In this document: piece after piece, positions 1 through 12,233 of the stretch
Numbering within the stretch: position 1 is the stretch's first letter
Layout of the letters: each line of letters begins with the position of its first letter
Assembly (NCBI GenBank): GCA_014843695.1
Contig: JABXNX010000062.1
Coordinates: 1 to 64,000 of the forward strand
Source: Archivesica marissinica
Lineage: Eukaryota > Mollusca > Bivalvia > Venerida > Vesicomyidae
DNA length: 64,000 nucleotides
Direction: 5' to 3'
The notes under the pieces: model-generated
What the model was told of the DNA's origin: nothing
Seen by the model: only the letters and a program-made list of their open reading frames with translations
Database searches by the model: none
Program-made: the position numbers and the translations under genes

Positions 1-3000
1 TTGTCTCGGGTTGACCTATCGGTAGTGCGGGTTAACCTATCGGTAGTGCGGGATTGTCTCTGGTTGACCTATCGGTAGTGCGGGTTGACCTATCGGTAGT
101 GCGGGATTGTCTCTGGTTGACCTATCGGTAGTGCGGGTTGACCTATCGGTAGTGCGGGATTGTCTCGGGTTGACCTATTGGTAGCGCGGGATTATCTCGG
201 GTTGACCTATTGGTAGTGCGGGATTATCTCGGGTTGACCAATCGGTAGTGCGGGAGTATCTCTGGTTGACCTATTGGTAGTGCGGGAGTATCTCTGGTTG
301 ACCTATCAGTAGCGCGGGATTATCTCTGGTTAACCTATCGGTAGCGCGGGATTATCTCTGGTTGACCTATCGGTAGTGCGGATTGTCTCTGATTGACCTA
401 TCGGTAGCGCGGGATTACTCTGTTGACCTATCGGTAGCACGATTATCTCTGGTTGACCTATCGGTAGCGCGGGATTATCTCTGGTTGACCTATCGGTAGT
501 GCGGGATTGTCTCTGGTTGCCTATGGTAGGGTATCTCTGGTTGACCTATAAGTAGCGCGGGATTATCTCTGGTTGACCTATCAGTAGTGCGGGATTGTCT
601 TGGGTTGACCTATCGGTAGCGCGGGAGTATCTCTGGTTGACCTATCGGTAGTGCGGTATTATCTATGGTTAACCTATCAGTAGCGCGGGATTATCTCGGG
701 TTGACCTATCGGTAGTGCGGGATTATCTCTGGTTGACCTATCAGTAGCGCGGGATTATCTCGGGTTGACCTATCGGTAGTGCGGGATTATCTCTGGTTGA
801 CCTATCGGTAGCGCGGGATTATCTCGGGTTGACCTATCGGTAGTGCGGGATTATCTCTGGTTGACCTATCGGTAGTGCGGGATTATCTCTGGTTGACCTA
901 TCAGTAGTGCGGAATTATCTCTGGTTGACCTATCGGTAGTGCGGGATTGTCTCTGATTGACCTATCGGTAGTGCGGGATTATCTCTGGTTGACCTATCGG
1001 TAGCGCGGGATTATCTCTGGTTGACCTATCGGTAGTGCGGGTTTCTCGTTGTTGTGGGGTTTTTGGTTGACCTATCAGTAGCGCGGGATTATCTCGGGTT
1101 GACCTATCGGTAGTGCGGGATTATCTCTGATTGACCTATCGGTAGTGCGGGATTATCTCTGGTTGACCTATCAGTAGCGCGGGATTATCTCGGGTTGACC
1201 TATCGGTAGTGCGGGATTATCTCTGATTGACCTATCGGTAGTGCGGGATTATCTCTGGTTGACCTATCAGTAGCGCGGGATTATCTCGGGTTGACCTATC
1301 GGTAGTGCGGGATTATCTCTGATTGACCTATCGGTAGTGCGGGATTATCTCTGGTTGACCTATCAGTAGCGCGGGATTATCTCGGGTTGACCTATCGGTA
1401 GTGCGGGATTATCTCTGATTGACCTATCGGTAGTGCGGGATTATCTCTGGTTGACCTATCAGTAGCGCGGGATTATCTCGGGTTGACCTATCGGTAGCGC
1501 GGGAGTATCTCTGGTTGACCTATCGGTAGTGCGGGATTATCTATGGTTGACCTATCAGTAGCGCGGGATTATCTCTGGTTGACCTATCGGTAGTGCGGGA
1601 TTGTCTCTGATTGACCTATCGGTAGCACGGGATTATCTCTGGTTGACCTATCGGTAGCACGGGATTATCTCTGGTTGACCTATCGGTAGCGCGGGATTAT
1701 CTCTGGTTGACCTATCGGTAGTGCGGGATTGTCTCTGGTTGACCTATCGGTAGTGCGGGATTATCTCTGGTTGACCTATCGGTAGTGCGGGATTATCTCG
1801 GGTTGACCTATCGGTAGTGCGGGATTGTCTCGGGTTGACCTATCGGTAGCGCGGGATTATCTCGGGTTGACCTATTGGTAGTGCGGGATTATCTCGGGTT
1901 GACCAATCGGTAGTGCGGGAGTATCTCTGGTTGACCTATTGGTAGTGCGGGAGTATCTCTGGTTGACCTATCAGTAGCGCGGGATTATCTCTGGTTGACC
2001 TATCGGTAGCGCGGGATTATCTCTGGTTGACCTATCGGTAGTGCAGGATTGTCTCTGATTGACCTATCGGTAGCGCGGGATTATCTCTGGTTGACCTATC
2101 GGTAGCACGGGATTATCTCTGGTTGACCTATCGGTAGCGCGGGATTATCTCTGGTTGACCTATCGGTAGTGCGGGATTGTCTCTGGTTGACCTATCGGTA
2201 GTGCGGGATTATCTCTGGTTGACCTATAAGTAGCGCGGGATTATCTCTGGTTGACCTATCAGTAGCGCGGGATTATCTTGGGTTGACCTATCGGTAGCGC
2301 GGGAGTATCTCTGGTTGACCTATCGGTAGTGCGGTATTATCTATGGTTAACCTATCAGTAGCGCGGGATTATCTCGGGTTGACCTATCGGTAGTGCGGGA
2401 TTATCTCTGGTTGACCTATCAGTAGCGCGGGATTATCTCGGGTTGACCTATCGGTAGTGCGGGATTATCTCTGGTTGACCTATCAGTAGCGCGGGATTAT
2501 CTCGGGTTGACCTATCGGTAGCGCGGGAGTATCTCTGGTTGACCTATCGGTAGTGCGGGATTATCTATGGTTGACCTATCAGTAGCGCGGAATTATCTCT
2601 GGTTGACCTATCGGTAGTGCGGGATTGTCTCTGATTGACCTATCGGTAGCGCGGGATTATCTCTGGTTGACCTATCGGTAGCACGGGATTATCTCTGGTT
2701 GACCTATCGGTAGCGCGGGATTATCTCTGGTTGACCTATCGGTAGTGCGGGATTATCTCTGGTTGACCTATCGGTAGTGCGGGATTATCTCTGATTGACC
2801 TATCGGTAGCGCGGGATTATCTCTGGTTGACCTATCGGTAGCGGGATTGTCTCTGGTTGACCTATCGGTAGTGCGGGATTATCTCTGGTTGACCTATCAG
2901 TAGCGCGGGATTATCTCGGGTTGACCTATCGGTAGTGCGGGATTATCTCTGGTTGACCTATTAGTAGCGCGGGATTATCTCGGGTTGACCTATCGGTAGT

Positions 3001-5455
3001 GCGGGATTATCTCTGATTGACCTATCGGTAGTGCGGGATTATCTCTGGTTGACCTATCGGTAGTGCGGGATTATCTCTGGTTGACCTATCAGTAGCGCGG
3101 GATTATCTCGGGTTGACCTATCGGTAGCGCGGGAGTATCTCTGGTTGACCTATCGGTAGTGCGGGATTATCTATGGTTGACCTATCAGTAGCGCGGGATT
3201 ATCTCTGGTTGACCTATCGGTAGTGCGGGATTGTCTCTGATTGACCTATCGGTAGCACGGGATTATCTCTGGTTGACATATCGGTAGCACTGGATTATCT
3301 CTGGTTGACCTATCGGTAGCGCGGGATTATCTCTGGTTGACCTATCGGTAGTGCGGGATTGTCTCTGGTTGACCTATCGGTAGTGCGGGATTATCTCTGG
3401 TTGACCTATAAGTAGCGCGGGATTATCTCGGGTTGACCTATCGGTAGTGCGGGAGTATCTCTGGTTGACCTATCAGTAGCGCAGGATTATCTCGGGTTGA
3501 CCTATCGGTATGCGGGATTATCTCTGGTTGACCTATCAGTTGCGCGGATTATCTCGGGTTGACCTATCGGTAGTGCGGGATTATCTCTGGTTGACCTATC
3601 GGTAGTGCGGGATTGTCTCTGGTTGACCTATCGGTAGTGCGGGATTATCTCTGGTTGACCTATAAGTAGCGCGGGATTATCTCTGGTTGACCTATCAGTA
3701 GCGCGGGATTATCTCGGGTTGACCTATCGGTAGTGCTGGATTATCTCTGATTGACCTATCGGTAGTGCGGGATTATCTCTGGTTGACCTATCAGTAGCGC
3801 GGGATTATCTCGGGTTGACCTATCGGTAGCGCGGGAGTATCTCTGGTTGACCTATCGGTAGTGCGGTATTATCTATGGTTAACCTATCAGTAGCGCTGGA
3901 TTATCTCGGGTTGACCTATCGGTAGTGCGGGATTATCTCTGGTTGACCTATCAGTAGCGCGGGATTATCTCGGGTTGACCTATCGGTAGCGCGGGAGTAT
4001 CTCTGGTTGACCTATCGGTAGCGCGGGATTATCTCGGGTTGACCTATTGGTAGTGCGGGATTGTCTCTGGTTGACCTATCGGTAGTGCGGGATTTTCTCT
4101 GATTGACCTATCTGTAGCGCGGGATTATCTCTGGTTGACATATCGGTAGTGCGGGATTGTCTCTGGTTGACCTATTGTTAGTGCGGTATTGTCTCTGGTT
4201 GACCTATCGGTAGTGCGGGATTATCTCTGATTGACATATCGGTAGTGCGGGATTATCTCTGATTGACCTATCGGTAGCGCGGGATTATCTCTGGTTGACA
4301 TATCGGTAGTGCGGGATTGTCTCTGATTGACCTATCGGTAGTGCGGGATTTTCTCTGATTGACCTATCGGTAGCGCTGGATTATCTCTGGTTGACATATC
4401 GGTAGTGCGGGATTGTCTCTGGTTGACCTATTGGTAGTGTGGACTTGTCTCTGATTGACCTATCAGTAGTGCGGGATTATCTCTGGTTGACATATCGGTA
4501 GTGCGGGATTGTCTCTGGTTGACCTATTGGTAGTGTGGACTTGTCTCTGATTGACCTATCAGTAGAATGGAAATGTCTCTGGTTGCCGTATTGGTAGTGT
4601 GGGAGTGTCTCTGGTTGACATATTGGTAGTGTAGGATTTCTCTGATTAACCTATCTGTAGTGCGGGTTGTCTCGGGTTGACCTATCGGTAGTGCGGGTTG
4701 ACCTATCGGTAGTGCGGGATTGTCTCTGGTTGACCTATCGGTAGTGCGGGTTGACCTATCGGTAGTGCGGGATTGTCTCGGGTTGACCTATCGGTAGTGC
4801 GGGAGTATCTCTGGTTGACCTATCGGTAGCGCGGGATTATCTCGGGTTGACCTATCGGTAGCGTGGGATTATCTCTGGTTGACCTATCGGTAGTGCGGGA
4901 TTGTCTCTGGTTGACCTATCGGTAGTGCGGGATTGTCTCTGGTTGACCAATCGGTAGTGCGGGATTGTCTCTGGTTGACCTATCGGTAGTGCGGGTTGAC
5001 CTATCGGTAGTGCGGGATTGTCTCTGATTGACCTATCGGTAGTGCGGGATTGTCTCTGGTTGACCTATCGGTAGTGCGGGATTGTCTCTGGTTGACCTAT
5101 CGGTAGTGCGGGATTGTCTCTGGTTGACCTATCGGTAGTGCGGGATTGTCTCTGTTGACCTATCGGTAGTGCGGGATATCTCTGGTTGACTTATCGGTAG
5201 TGCGGGATTGTCTCTGGTTGACCTATCGGTAGTGCGGGATTGTCTCTGGTTGACCTATCGGTAGTGCGGGATTGTCTCTGGTTGACCTATCGGTAGTGCG
5301 GGATTATCTCTGGTTGACCTATCGGTAGTGCCGGATTGTCTCTGGTTGACCTATCGGTAGTGCGGGATTGTCTCTGGTTGACCTATTGGTAGTGCGGGAT
5401 TATCTCTGGTTGACCTATCGGTAGTGTGGGATTATCTCGGGTTGACCTATTAGTA
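1..5455 (+). repeat. 32-bp satellite array, left block, forward polarity
   Basis: About 170 head-to-tail copies of a 32-bp unit with the core TTGACCTATCGGTAGTGCGG followed by GATTATCTCTGG. Common variants are TATC/TGTC, CTCTGG/CTCGGG, GGTAGT/AGTAGC and CGGTAG/TGGTAG. Some junctions use a 21-bp short unit that lacks the GATTATCTCTG part, for example near 20-50, 80-110 and 4670-4760. The array is cut by the window start and ends sharply at about 5455, where the last unit reads into unrelated sequence. No open gene is present. The same unit in reverse complement fills 41125-55000. Confidence 0.97.
4530..4672 (+). repeat. divergent marker block inside the 32-bp array (left copy)
   Basis: Four or five adjacent units carry an unusual set of variants: AGTAGAATGGAAATGTCTCT, then TTGCCGTATTGGTAGTGTGG, then TTGACATATTGGTAGTGTAG and GATTAACCTATCTGTAGTGC. 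The same variants in the same order occur in reverse complement five times in the right array (43373, 44691, 46499, 49001 and 50279) and once partially at 54892. This makes the block a higher-order repeat landmark. It is followed directly by 21-bp short units. Confidence 0.9.
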
Positions 5456-5802
5456 GAATGGGAATGTCTCTGGGAGATGTATTAGATCGTAAACGTTACA
5501 ACAACAACAACAACAACAACAACAAACCCGATGTGCATTATTTATCAAAAGTTACCAGACGTATTCTTGAACATTTGTTTGGTGCTTATGATATGATACC
5601 GGCTGTCTTTGATTCACGAGCCTGCGTGCAGTATCCGGTACAATATCTGGCACAATATCCGGTACCGGACGGTACAATATCCGGTACCGGACGGTACAAT
5701 ATCCCGCAATGTTTGCTTAACAAGAATGTCATCATAAAACCAGCGTTGTGTAATGTTGTTGTTATTCGTATGTAATTAACTAATAAAGTACATGACGTGT
5801 TT
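5456..5802. other. junction sequence with (AAC)n and small palindromic tandem repeat
   Basis: Right of the satellite edge is an (AAC)8-type microsatellite at about 5498-5524. At 5636-5705 there are two to three copies of a roughly 22-bp unit with the palindrome CCGGTACCGG separated by ACAATAT. The open frame across this stretch starts inside a satellite unit and reads through the microsatellite, so I do not call it a gene. Confidence 0.6.
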
Positions 5803-6032
5803 GTGTGTTTTACGTTTATTTATCGTCGCTACCGGTTGTCGGTTGCCCATATGAGCGACGTCTCCTGAAGAGATTAGTAATTTTGGAGGATATTGTAATG
5901 AGACAGGCATATACCCATTCCAGAGTCTAATCTGGTTCTTTTACACGCACAATGTAAAACACCTACACGAGACATCGGTTTAAAATCCCATCTGAAAGAC
6001 TTCATTTTATTAGGGTTAGATGGAGAGGATGG
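5803..6032 (-). mobile_element. SINE family A, 5'-truncated, decayed
   Basis: Read on the minus strand this has the family A body and tail: CATCTGAAAGAC-type segment, a CCGATGTCTCGTGTAGG-like motif, AGAACCAGATTAGACTCTGG, CTCTTCAGGAGACGTCGCTC and the tail ATAAACGTAAAACACAC. The tRNA-like head is missing and substitutions are many, so it is an old truncated copy. Intact copies lie at 26769, 29102 and 63318. Confidence 0.8.
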
Positions 6033-6088
6033 AAAGTACATGATACCTCACACATGCCAATATAAAGGTTTTTTAAAAATGCATATAG

Positions 6089-6133
6089 TTAGCTCGCCCA
6101 CGTGGTTCGTCGGCGCCGAGAGTAAATAAGCGC

Positions 6134-6166
<33 letters not shown>

Positions 6167-6170
6167 ATAG
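6089..6170 (+). repeat. GC-rich CTCGCCCACGTGG repeat followed by (ATC)n microsatellite
   Basis: A CTCGCCCACGTGGTTCG..GGCG..GAG..GTAAATAA motif is followed by about ten ATC triplets (6137-6166). A closely related copy sits inverted at 7815-7867, and there too the sequence beyond GTAAATAA holds a short ATCATC run. The pairing suggests one mobile or microsatellite-seeding repeat family. I cannot name it. Confidence 0.6.
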
Positions 6171-6761
6171 TTAAGGTGTCCTCACTTTGGATATAGATAG
6201 CACACTTTCAACACTCCAGGTGAAACACAAAATGCCAAGCAATTAATCGCAACTTGTCCGTATGTCAACCTGCCAAGCCATGCCGTCATTGAATCTTAAA
6301 ATCTGAATACATATGCATAAGTATAAGCGCCCCAAGTATGTCAATCTGTTGAAAATGTTGTTGACGCAATCAATTCAATATAAAATGTACATAACCTTGA
6401 TACTAGATTATGCTAAACTATAATATTTAGTGTAGAGGTTTGAAATCGTTGCAAGACGAGGCGTCGGCCAATTATTTATCACTGTGGAAATTTCCCTCGC
6501 GACTTATATTTTAGTCACATCGTCGTCACACATCATTTCTTAATACCCATAACTGGCCCTAAGTCAAAGTTATGTCTAATACTGCCCATTAACCCCACCC
6601 ATCTTTATCTCTACACACTAGCATCACTAGACTTATGTAACACGTTTGTAAAATTAACATAGGATATAATTGAAAAAGCAATTTACATGGGCGCCATTTT
6701 GAATGTCTCTGTCTGTCTTCAGTTTTGATTTTATTTTCAATGTAATTTATCTAATCAATCT
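6171..6761. other. non-repetitive AT-rich sequence, no feature seen
   Basis: I see no open frame with domain character, no RNA gene and no tandem repeat in this stretch. Confidence 0.5.
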
Positions 6762-6976
6762 AATTCGATTAGCGCAGCGCTTATCATACTCGTTTCTCAC
6801 CAATGCACCCCGGGTTCGATCCTCGGATATGGTCGCCATATGGGACAGGTGGGTTTACTCCGGGTACTCCGGTTTCCTCCCACACGAATGACCGCATATA
6901 CGCTTTCATCCGCGTCAACGAGAGTGATTAATATAAGTTGTTAAAACTTGTTTCGCGATCGTTCTAAAATAAATAA
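6762..6976 (+). mobile_element. SINE family C (tRNA-derived head, GAGAGTGATTAATATAAGTT tail)
   Basis: A tRNA-like head, CGATTAGCGCAGCGC, is followed by a B-box GGGTTCGATCC. Then come the body motifs GACAGGTGGG, CCGGGTACTCCGGTTTCC and ACGCTTTCATCCGCG, and the tail GAGAGTGATTAATATAAGTT..AAAATAAAT. The A-box half has small deletions and a stretch around GGGAAGTATGTGAG is lost compared with the copy at 29786. Short gene-like frames over it come from the SINE. Confidence 0.85.
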
Positions 6977-6998
6977 CGCTTATACTTTAATCAAATGA

Positions 6999-7350
6999 GT
7001 GTGTGTTTTACGTTTATTTATTGTCGCTACCGTTTACCCATATTAGCGACGTCTCAGTAAGAGATTAGTAATTTTAGATTGTGGAGGATAATGCAATGAC
7101 ACAGACAGAGACCAAGTCCTGTGTCTCCTCTGGTTCAATTACTAGCTTCCGATTTAATCCATTTGTTCTTGTATATTAATGTTACAACATGATGTAAATA
7201 TTGATAAAATAAAATATGTTTAAACTAATTACGTGCACGATGTAAAGCACTAGACCCCGGTATTTAATATTATTAGACTCAGATGGCGAATCGAACCTGC
7301 GATCCATGGGTTCGCAGTTCAGCGTGTTAACCATTAGACTACTCTGTTAA
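6999..7350 (-). mobile_element. SINE family A, old copy interrupted near its middle
   Basis: On the minus strand, a degenerate tRNA-like head (AACACGCTGAACTGCGAACC region with a GGTTCGATTCG box) leads into the family A body and the CGTAAAACACACAC tail. About 90 bp of AT-rich DNA (roughly 7137-7225) splits the body, and many sites have diverged. It is an old copy. Confidence 0.75.
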
Positions 7351-7814
7351 TCAAATGAACACCAATAGTTTGGTATATAACAACATGACATTGTGATAAT
7401 AATTAAAGGTTTATATATAATATCTGGTCAACTTTGCCAAACAAAATGGTAGCTACAGTAGGAATGATGACGTCACATGAGAACTATGTATTATTTGATG
7501 GTCAACTGAGTCTGTGACCCTGTGACACTGATTATTAATTTCAAAATTAAATAGTTACTTTGTTTTGCTAAATTATAATTATCACTAGCTACATTTTTCT
7601 AAATATCTTTGCACTGTATTAATTCTTAATTTTTTTATAAATTAGTCATTTTAATGAATAGAAGACACCTGCCATTTTGAATTTATCTGGCGGGTTTCAT
7701 TGGCGTTTTTGTGTCGATTTCAGTATCATACTAGGGTAAACCGTGTTGTATATAAAGATATAATATGTTAATAATTATAAGCTCTATAAGTTCTACAGTT
7801 TTGAGCGAATTCGA
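7351..7814. other. AT-rich unique sequence, nothing recognised
   Basis: No frame, tandem repeat or element end that I can support. Confidence 0.5.
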
Positions 7815-7867
7815 TGATGATTCATGAGTTTATTTACCCTCGCCGCCGGCGAACCATGTGGGCGAGT
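7815..7867 (-). repeat. inverted partner of the CTCGCCCACGTGG repeat
   Basis: The reverse complement reads CTCGCCCACATGGTTCGCCG followed by GCGGCGAGGGTAAATAA. It matches 6089-6128 with few changes and lies in the opposite orientation about 1.7 kb away. Confidence 0.6.
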
Positions 7868-8218
7868 GAATTCTATTTTGCTACACTATGTTATATAATC
7901 TCGCATTCATTTAATCAACTATGAAATGCTATGAATAGTTTTCTATCGCCGGTGGTTTAAAGCTAAATTGTCAAATCATCCGAACACGTGTTATATGACT
8001 CACGATTTGTTAACATTTTAAACATTCCCCAAACATTATTAAACGACCACACATATATGCCCTGTGTGTCCATTTTCGTATGAATTCCTCACTAATCATA
8101 ATATAAGTGCTATGCAGCTCACATGTGCATTAGAAGTTACGGGTGTGCGCAGTCGCAGTGTTTGGCAGCGTTCCTCGCAAGAAAAGGCTGTTCCAAGGTT
8201 GGTCTATTTACCAGGTGG

Positions 8219-8577
8219 CCTCCACATACGTTATACCCAATGTAGTTCATACCCCGATATAAACTACATGTATTAGCTTTCAGCCTCCACATACGTTATA
8301 CCCAATGTAGTTCATACCCCGATATAAACTATTAGCTTCACCTCCACAATTAACCCAATGTAGTTCATACCCCGATATAAACTATTAGCCTTCATCCTCC
8401 ACACAAATTAAACACGCTCAATGTAGTTCATACCCCGATATAAACTATTAGCATTCAGCCTCCACACACTTTAAACACGCTCAATGTACTTCATACCCCG
8501 ATAGAAACTATTAGCCTTCAGCCTCCACACACTTTAAACACGCTCAGTGTAGTTCACACCCTGATGGAAACTATTAA
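8219..8577. repeat. six-copy tandem repeat, 55-65 bp unit
   Basis: Units start near 8219, 8284, 8341, 8396, 8459 and 8522. Each begins CCTCCACA and contains CAATGTAGTTCATACCCCGA then TATAAACTATTAGC. Unit length varies because the ACTTTAAACACGCT segment is present in some units and shortened in others. The short open frame that ends here starts upstream of the array and is not convincing as a gene. Confidence 0.9.
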
Positions 8578-8850
8578 CCCGCGATTCATTCCTTATATAA
8601 AAGATTTGAGAATAAAATTCTCTATAAAAGACGGGACACGGTATAGTGTCTTTTTTTTAACATGTCGAACATAACTTTAGCAAAGAACACGATACACAGA
8701 TATTATTATGGTCTGTTAACACATTCCTGTAAAATTCAAATTTACGGAACTTATCTGGTACATGTCGTGCACGACGAAAACATCTTTAGTAGCAGGTCTG
8801 GAACGGTCTGGCAATGACACAGCTGTTGGACGCTTGTAGTACAATAAGTT

Positions 8851-9085
8851 TAGTTTATACAAATTAATTTGAGCTCGATTGCGAAACAAGTTCTTACAAC
8901 TTATATTAATCACTTTCGAGATCTCATTCCTGACGGAATCCATTGCCACGAGGGAGAGAGAAGAGGCAACGTGGAATTTAAATGCCTTGCCTAAGAGCAT
9001 AATCGTAACGGCTCCAGCAGGGGCTCGAACTCCGAACCTTTCGCACCTGAAGCGAACGCGCATCCACTGCACTATCACGACTTCC
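8851..9085 (-). mobile_element. SINE family D (tRNA-derived), full length
   Basis: On the minus strand, the tRNA-like head has an A-box-like TAGTGCAGTGGATGCGCG and the B-box AGTTCGAGCCCC. The body follows with GGAGCCGTTACGATTATGCT, GGCAAGGCATTTAAATTCCA and CCTCGTGGCAATGGATTCC. The tail GAAAGTGATTAATATAAGTT then runs to AAATTAATTTGTATAAAC. The tail matches that of family C although the heads differ. Related copies lie at 26431 and 30353. Confidence 0.85.
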
Positions 9086-9379
9086 ACGTAGTATAATAGA
9101 GGCTCTGTTTCCGAAATAGTACTTGACACACATTACATGCCCTGCAAACTAATATACAATCATCCTTTTCTGCATTTAACTCTTTGCATGTTGGGTAAAA
9201 CAACGGCTATAATTAGTGTAATAATTGTAGCAGACGACAATTCATTAATGCGTTTTTCTTATTTGTAGCTGAAAACTCTGGAAATGTTTCCTGGAAGTTC
9301 ATTAGAAATGTGAATGTGCCGTACCGACACAATTACATGTCATATTTGACTGTTACGTTCACCACTAGCATGCAAAGCA
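9086..9379. other. unique AT-rich sequence, nothing recognised
   Basis: No element end, tandem repeat or supportable frame in this stretch. Confidence 0.5.
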
Positions 9380-9505
9380 TGTGCGACACTGCTGGTTTTT
9401 CTATTACTCCCCTTGGCAGATAAAATCCGATTAATCCCGAAATATATATTGGTCATTTTAATCGGAATCCTTTGTTTTTACTTGTTTTTTTTTACTGTTG
9501 TTCCA
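9380..9505 (+). mobile_element. single arm of a foldback element
   Basis: The sequence holds CTGGTTTTTCTATTACTCCC, then CTTGGCAGATAAAATCCGAT, CCCGAAATATATATTGGTCA and GGAATCCTTTGTTTTTACT. This matches one arm of the complete inverted-repeat element at 38818-39048. The partner arm is absent, so this is a partial or solo-arm copy. Confidence 0.75.
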
Positions 9506-9564
9506 TATCACAGGCACAAGACACAAAAAAACAAATTTGCCCTATGGTCATATAGTAAGTAATG

Positions 9565-11440
9565 TTTACATGTAGGATTGAGGAGAAAGCAACCTGCTTG
9601 TATGTTTACCTCTTTCCTATGTACATGCATGTAAGATTGAGGAGAAAGCAACCTGCTTGTATGGTTCCCTCTTTCCTATGTACATACATGCAGGATTGAG
9701 GAGAAAGCAACCTGCGTGTATGGTTATATGTACATACGTGTAGGATTGAGGAGAAAGCAATCTGCTTGTATGGTTACCTCATTCCTATGTACATACATGT
9801 AGGATTGAGGAGAAAGCAACCTGCTTGTATGGTTACTTCTTTCTTATGTACATATATGTAGGATTGAAGTGAAAGCAACCTGTTTGTATGGGTCCCTCTT
9901 TCCTATGTACATACATGTAGGATTGAGGAGAAAGTAACCTGCTTGTATTGTTACCTCTTTCCTATGTACATACATGTAGGATTGAGGAGAAAGTAACCTG
10001 CTTGTATGGTTACCTCTTTCCTATGTACATACATGTAGGATTGAGGAGAGAGCAACCTGCTTGTATGGTTACCTCTTTCCTATGTACATATATGTAGGAT
10101 TGAGGAGAAAGTAACCTGCTTGTATGGTTACCTCTTCCCTATGTACATACATGTAGGATTGAGGAGAAAGCAACCTGTTTGTATGGTTCCCTCTTTCCTA
10201 TGTACATACATGTAGGATTGAGGAGAAAGCAACTTGTTTGTATGGTTCCCTCTTTCCTATGTACATACATGTAGGATTGAGGAGAAAGCAACCTGCTTGT
10301 ATGGTTACCTCTTCCCTATGCACATACATGTAGGATTGAGGAGAAAGCAACCTGTTTGTATGGTTACCTCTTTCCTATGTACATACATGTAGGATTGAGG
10401 AGAAAGCAACCTGCTTGTATGGTTACCTCTTTCCTATGTACATACATGTATGATTGAGGAGAAAGCAACCTGCGTGTATGGTTACCTCTTTCCTATGTAC
10501 ATACATGTAGGATTGAGGAGAAAGCAACCTGTTTGTATGGTTACCTCTTTCCTATGTACATACATGTAGGATTGAGGAGAAAGCAACCTGATTGTATGGT
10601 TACCTCTTTCCTATGTACATACATGTAGGATTGAGGAGAAAGCAACCTGCTTGTATGGTTACTTCTTTCTTATGTACATATATGTAGGATTGAGGAGAAA
10701 GCAACCTGTTTGTATGGTTCCCTCTTTCCTATGTACATACATGTAAGATTGAGGAGAAAGTAACCTGTTTATAATGGTTCCCTCTTCCCTATGTACATAC
10801 ATGTAGGATTGAGGAGAAAGTAACCTGCTTGTATTGTTACCTCTTTCCTATGTACATACATGTAGGATTGAGGAGAAAGCAATCTGCTTGTATGGTTACC
10901 TCTTCCCTATGTACATACATGTAGGATTGAGGAGAAAACAACCTGCTTGTATGGTTACCTCTTCCCTATGCACATACATGTAGGATTAAGGAGAAAGCAA
11001 CCTGCTTGCATGGTAACCTCTTTCCTATGTACATACATGTAGGATTAAGGAGAAAGCAACCTGCTTGCATGGTAACCTCTTTCCTATGTACATACATGTA
11101 GGATTGAGGAGAAAGCAATCTGCTTGTATGGTTACCTTTTTCCTATGTACATACATGTAGGATTGAGGAGAAAGCAACTTGCTTATATGGTTACCTCTTC
11201 CCTATGTACATACATGTAGGATTGAGGAGAAAGCAACATGTTTGTATAGTTATCTCTTCCCTATGTACATACATGTAGGATTGAGGAGAAAGTAACCTGT
11301 TTGTATGGTTCCCTCTTTCCTATGTACATACATGTAGGATTGAGGAGAAAGCAACCTGCTTGTATGGTTCCCGCTTTCCTATGTACATACATGTAGGATT
11401 GAGGAGAAAGCAACCTGTTTGTATGGTTATCTCTTCCCTA
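9565..11440. repeat. 59-bp satellite array, about 32 copies
   Basis: The unit holds ACATACATGTAGGATTGAGG, AGAAAGCAACCTGCTTGTAT and GGTTACCTCTTTCCTATGT. Copies differ at a few fixed sites (GCTTG/GTTTG, TTACC/TTCCC, CTTTCC/CTTCCC, GCAACC/GTAACC), and the first few units are the most diverged. One early unit near 9720 has lost the CCTCTTTCC part. Stops are frequent in all frames, so no coding reading is suggested. Confidence 0.97.
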
Positions 11441-12145
11441 CATGCATTTCATATTGGTGGATATACTGGCAATATTCTCAGCCTGAAAACCGCAGACACA
11501 CGGTGTGGAGCTAGGACACAATAAAGGCGAACATACCCCCATGTGCGTGGTACTATGGTAACTATAGTAGGTCGGCCATAAATGGGGGTATCATAAATAT
11601 GTGTATTTCTATATATTGTGCACATTCATGTTGGTATAAGACCATTTTGATGGACAATTTCCAGTTCTATAGATATATGGGGGAGATCTGGTCCGGGGGG
11701 TCTGAGGGGAGTGGGCACTATGTTCTCCTTTGTTGAGTTTTATCTCCACGCCGAGTGCATGTTCTGAAAACCACATATATTCTAGCAGCACACCTCCGTC
11801 GATGCAAAGGTCTATGCAAGTTCGCCCCATATGGAGATATAGATTAGCATACTGCACTGAAAGCTACGTGTTGGTATAATCTGAAACCATTTTTCTTTTG
11901 AAATTGAGATATATAAATTCACAAACAAACTTCAACACATGAGCCAGTTTATGTGATGATTTCAATCGAGATTGATTTTACCAAAGAGCAATTCATTTGC
12001 ATACATTCGGTTCAAACTAAATAGACCATGATTTTATTCAAGTTGAACAAATATATAGTGTCAGGTTTAAGCAGGTTACATATATAATGATATATACATG
12101 TACTTCTATTTGATGAACATATATACTTGTGATAACATGTTAGTA
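11441..12145. other. unique sequence between arrays
   Basis: AT-rich sequence without tandem repeats. A minus-strand open frame at 11609-11857 has low-complexity composition and no family signature, so I leave it out as a gene. Confidence 0.5.
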
Positions 12146-12233
12146 ATGGGTCTCCGTGGTCGAGTGGATAATGTGGTCTTCAAATCACCTGCTCCTCATT
12201 GCCACCAAATCCCACTGGAGGTATTGGACAGGC
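12146..12233 (+). mobile_element. SINE with tRNA-like head, 5' part (split by insertion)
   Basis: The head reads GGTCTCCGTGGTCGAGTGGA, an A-box region like that of the SINE at 53899, and then CACTGGAGGTATTGGACAGG. The body resumes at 12509, after the inserted element 12234-12508. The B-box equivalent (CACCAAATCCCACTGG) is degraded. Confidence 0.7.
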
